Shown piece by piece: positions 56,052-60,000 of a stretch of DNA of 60,000 bases. A program made the position numbers and the translations under genes. A model generated the notes under the pieces. It had not been told where the DNA came from. It saw only the letters and a list, made by a program, of their open reading frames with translations, and made no database searches. This DNA is from Bugula neritina (lineage: Eukaryota; Bryozoa; Gymnolaemata; Cheilostomatida; Bugulidae): positions 13,518,175 to 13,578,174 of the forward strand of contig OZ037768.1 in the NCBI GenBank assembly GCA_964035545.1, given 5' to 3'. The number at the start of each line of letters is the position of its first letter. The stretch's first letter is position 1.

Positions 56052-59000
56052 TACATATCTTATTGTTTGTTTTTATGTTATTTACCTATATTATCCGGCA
56101 GATGTGTAAAATATATTTTTGTACTACAATTGAATTTTCATGTAAGCTGGAAATGGTTTATTCAGCATCTAGCATTCATACAAATGTATAAATTTCACCT
56201 AGTTCCATATTGTACAAAAACTGCGTTGTTGTTAAGTGCCCGTTTCAGTGCATTTATTAACTTCATATCAAGTATGGTCTAATTTTGTTGAATTCTTTGT
56301 TAATAGTGTACAATAAAGTTTTGATAGTATAGTATTTAGTGTTGAATTTGGTCTACTGTGGCATACTTTACAGCTTGTTCAAACATTTTTGTTATGTACA
56401 TTGATCATTATGCCAGTTTTTGTCTTCACTGGTGCCCATGTCTTTTAAAAATAAATAATCAATTGTTGAATTTCTTATTGTTTCACTGCAGTTACTAGAA
56501 TATAAAGAAATACCATACCGTGTTGCAATTCATTTTTGATAACTTGAGTGTTTGCGGGAAACATAAGCCCTCCAGATTATTCTTGATTTCCATTCCAGCG
56601 ACTAGCATTCAAGTTCACTAAACTTTCATTTTAATACAAGTTTTCAATAGGTGTGTAGGCGATTTATTCCGTCCTTAAGCCATTAATCCTTTGAAAAACA
56701 CAGTCTAGCATACAGCAATGTCTAGCCACTAGCTAGATAGAATTAAATTGGCTCAAGTTGAACAACAAACTTTTTCTGCCAAAAAATTCTTCTATAAAAT
56801 GTGAAAAATAAAAAAATCTTGTTTTAGCTGGTTACTGTAGATGTATAAGATAGTGACAGTTTTTAGTGTGAAAAGCCACAGGAATTTTAACCAATACTAT
56901 ACCAGGAACCTAATTTTAGAACACTACAAATTGCAGGTAAAAGTGTGAGCAGTGTTACAGTATTAGTTGCACGTTTTATAACTGTTGGCCCAATATTGTG
57001 GCTCAAGAATAAGACTCATTTTTCACTTTATAAATGATGAAAAGAACTTTTTCATGCAGCTCAAGGCATCTACTCATATGAATAATTATTAGCTCTTTGA
57101 GAGAATGAATTTCTGTCAACATTAATATCTGAACTGATGATTTCGCTTTTACCAAAATCGCTTGCCAGTCAAATTTTGCCAAAATCATTGTTCTTTCCTT
57201 TTTCAGTTTTAGCTACATGCAAGAACTTAAAATCTAGGCATCTAAGCACAGGGCGTCTTTGATTTTTCTTTCCTTGTGTTAAGCTTGAAGTAAAGCAGCA
57301 CATATATAATATTATAGTCTAGCAAACTATTAAGTATATCATTGTTTTCTTGCTTATTATTTGCCTAAATATCAGTTATTTTCAGTCTGACAGAAAATTG
57401 GAGAACAAAATGTGATGAAAATTTCAGGCCTTCAAATAATAAAAGAACTGTCAACAGCTAACAGAAGGCCAGCATCTTTCCGAGAGCTGCAAGCAATAAG
57501 AAGGGAGCTCAGCATGAATAAGCATCATATCTCTCATTACCTGGACACATGGCAGTTTGAAAAGTCTACATATTATAGCATATATAAAAAAAGGTTTTAG
57601 TCTTTTTACATTAAAAAGACTAAAAAAATATTCAAAATTTCTAACATGGCTTTGTCTTAAAGTATCATAAATGATATTTATCAACTTTTGTTTACAGTGC
57701 AATGCAATCTTTGCCTCAGCTTTTATTAATAACAGAGTATTTTTCAATAATTTAAACTTATTACTTTTCTTATATAAACTTGTTTAAAGTTAAATCAAAT
57801 TTATTATGCAATATTCATTACCTAGATGCATAGTTAATTTCAAAACCTGATATAAAATCATCTATGACACATTGAAAAGTAGACCCATTAGAGTTTTTGT
57901 AATATCCACAATGTAAATTGCTCTACATGCAGATTAGTTGGAACATCAAGTGATCTATAGATGGTTTTTATTCAGAAGTGCACTTATTCATCTTATACAG
58001 CATCTGTTTAATAACTGTCATTACAGAAGCTAATAATAGATGAACTAAATTATATTTAGATGATGCTTTTAAAATAAGCTAATCTTTTCTGTTGAACAAT
58101 TTCCAAATTTTGTAAATAATAAAAGCTTTGTTCTTTTGATTTAAGATAGAAAGATTTCACATCTTATATTATTGCATACACTTCTTAGTATGATTTGTTA
58201 CTAAGTCAAATTACAAATTGATAACATGTCAGTGGTATAAAAACTATTGCTGTGGTAATTAAACAGTTGAATAAAAATTTATTGTCTCAAAAAAGTGAAT
58301 TACAAGCAAACTGATGAACATATTCAGGCAATATATTGTATGATCTGACTTTAATGTAAAATATTTTATAAGTTGTTCAAATTGCATAATTTAGAGCAAA
58401 AAGTTGATTCTAGAAGCAATTTCTCCGTTTGGTTGATATAAAAATGTTCACCAAATTAAAAAAAATATCTTTGCACTTGACATTAAAGTAAACTACATAA
58501 CTGAAAATTCAGGTTAATCATTGTGTTTGTTAGAATTAATCATATTCTATATTTGTAAATTTAATACATGGTGATAACTTTTACTAGCTTAGTGAAATAG
58601 TTTCAGGCATATTAGCCAGCTAACAGCTCATGTTAACAGTAGTTTCTTTTTTCACACAAAGAGAACGTAACTCTAGATAAAAACAACTTGTAAAGAATGC
58701 AGGATGTGATGTGGACATGAATTGTATGATTTTCAAATCTATGCAGAGTCAACTATTTGTATAGCAAATGCAGCATATAACTTTTATTATGTGCCAGTTT
58801 AATAAATTTATTATATATTTTATTTATTGTTATACTTTTCTAACTGAAAAACTCAAAACATAGACATCTCAGTTATTTAAAGACTCTTTCATAGTAACTC
58901 AAGTTCATTTATATTTTGTAATTGGCCATTAATTTGTTACTCTTTCTATTAAAAATGGCCAATATTGAGAATAAGTAAAGGACTCAGAAAATAAGAAAAG

Positions 59001-60000
59001 AAAAATAATTTAAACATTAATATAGAAGAGTGTTGAAACAAATCAAACAGATAAGATAAACTTCAATGAAATGTTGGTAAAATTTGTATATTTGCTGGGC
59101 TTTGGTCTGGAAGCAGTTAAATACTGGAATATGAAAGAGATACAAAGATGATTCTATTAAAATGTCACAGAGAAGTTTCCAGATAAGATAGGAGCATCTG
59201 TTGATTGAACAGTTCATCTACACATCAGATAGTATTAGCTGTAGTATGGAATGGTTTGTGTAGAATATTTAGATAATAAACAGAAACATAAAAAGAAAGT
59301 GAATAAATTGAGTATAAATAGAAGGAAACAAACAAGAAGAAAAAGAAGGCATGTCTGCAGTAAGAGCTATTATGTAAGAGTTTGATAAAGGATAAAGCAT
59401 AATCTAAATATAAACAAATTGAAACTTTTTCTTAGAAAGTTCATCTATATTGAGCTCTAACCTTCATCATTATTCTGAACACAACAACAGAAAAACTTCA
59501 AAATTCTACTTCTGTGGTTTTGGTGTGTGACAGGGTCTTGAACTGATTCAGATTCTACAGCATATAGCATTTATTTTGACATATATATATAACTTGACAT
59601 ATAAATGCAATAGTATTTTTACTGATTTTTATTGGTTGCAGTCTAAAAGCTGCTTCACACTGTTATGGTACATGATATTGAGCTACCCAGGCTTCCAAGT
59701 ATATGCACTGGTGGGGAAGTTCGTTGCCACAACTCGTTTGATCATGATTGGGAAGTTTTTTAAAGTCATGCCCAAGTCGAACTTCCTTTGCAATATTTCT
59801 TCATATTATTGACAAAGGCTTTAAATTGAAAACTTGCTGAGTTCTTTTATTTTAATATATTCTAACTTTTTTTTAGAGAATTTGTCAAAAATATTGTAAT
59901 TCATTATTTCCATTATCTGAGACTTTTACAGCCCAATTCTCACTAACCTTTTTCATAATTCACTCCTATTTATCAGATAGTAGTTTTTTAATGTCAAGTA
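56052..60000. other. Corepressor 3' UTR and downstream AT-rich sequence, no further gene recognised
   Basis: The first 260 bases are the presumed 3' untranslated region. Beyond it the sequence is strongly AT-rich with no supported coding exon, RNA gene or repeat array. A 62-codon open stretch at 57412-57600 (plus) has no recognisable domain or splice context. Confidence 0.5.
56312..56317 (+). terminator. Poly(A) signal AATAAA of the corepressor gene
   Basis: The first canonical AATAAA after the stop codon, about 260 bases downstream, is followed by GT-rich sequence. Further AATAAA-like hexamers near 56450 could give a longer form. Confidence 0.65.

Noticed and set aside
57412-57600. Sixty-two-codon plus-strand open frame downstream of the corepressor
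   Set aside because: Although rich in Arg, Lys and Glu, it matches no family known to me and has no neighbouring exons.

Overview
The window is nuclear DNA from an invertebrate animal. The evidence is AT-rich intron-bearing genes with GT-AG junctions, AATAAA poly(A) signals, animal gene families (an NCoR/SMRT corepressor, the ciliary B9 protein MKS1, MCM8, a TEX47-like protein, ribosomal protein L38), and remnants of LINE, hAT-type and possibly SINE elements. The corepressor carries a cysteine-rich segment between its two SANT domains that I do not recognise in the vertebrate proteins. I infer a bilaterian invertebrate, perhaps a lophotrochozoan-like lineage, but cannot name the species. I see no bacterial operons, CRISPR arrays or viral genes.

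Layout: (1) 127-7846, minus: complete MCM8, 17 coding exons, 817 aa. (2) 7847-12441: intergenic, with a hAT-like terminus, an internally deleted non-LTR retrotransposon and a patterned low-complexity tract. (3) 12442-14936, plus: TEX47-like gene, 8 coding exons, 251 aa. (4) 15101-15998, minus: RPL38, 3 coding exons, 70 aa, tail-to-tail with TEX47 and with a hAT-type MITE in its last intron. (5) 19131-26006, minus: MKS1, 18 coding exons, 590 aa, with one GC-AG intron, a foldback element and a possible SINE. (6) 26007-30840: intergenic, with a second and larger patterned low-complexity tract. (7) 30841-56051, plus: NCoR/SMRT-type corepressor, 36 coding exons, 2306 aa. (8) 56052-60000: AT-rich sequence with no gene recognised.

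The exon models were built by hand from splice consensus, reading phase and remembered vertebrate homologues. For all five genes the exon lengths sum to an exact multiple of three and the phases agree at every junction, which is good internal support. The genes do not form one pathway: MCM8 acts in homologous recombination, MKS1 at the ciliary transition zone, RPL38 in the 60S ribosome, NCoR in HDAC3-dependent repression, and TEX47 has no established function.

The strongest novelty is in the corepressor intron 39092-40148. Its 5' splice site is embedded in a 9-bp tandem repeat that supplies ten potential in-frame donors. Its 3' end is preceded by about 37 copies of a 15-bp palindrome-containing repeat that reads open, in frame, into the next exon. 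The intron interrupts the codons of the conserved N-terminal coiled coil, so the arrays could generate protein length variants.
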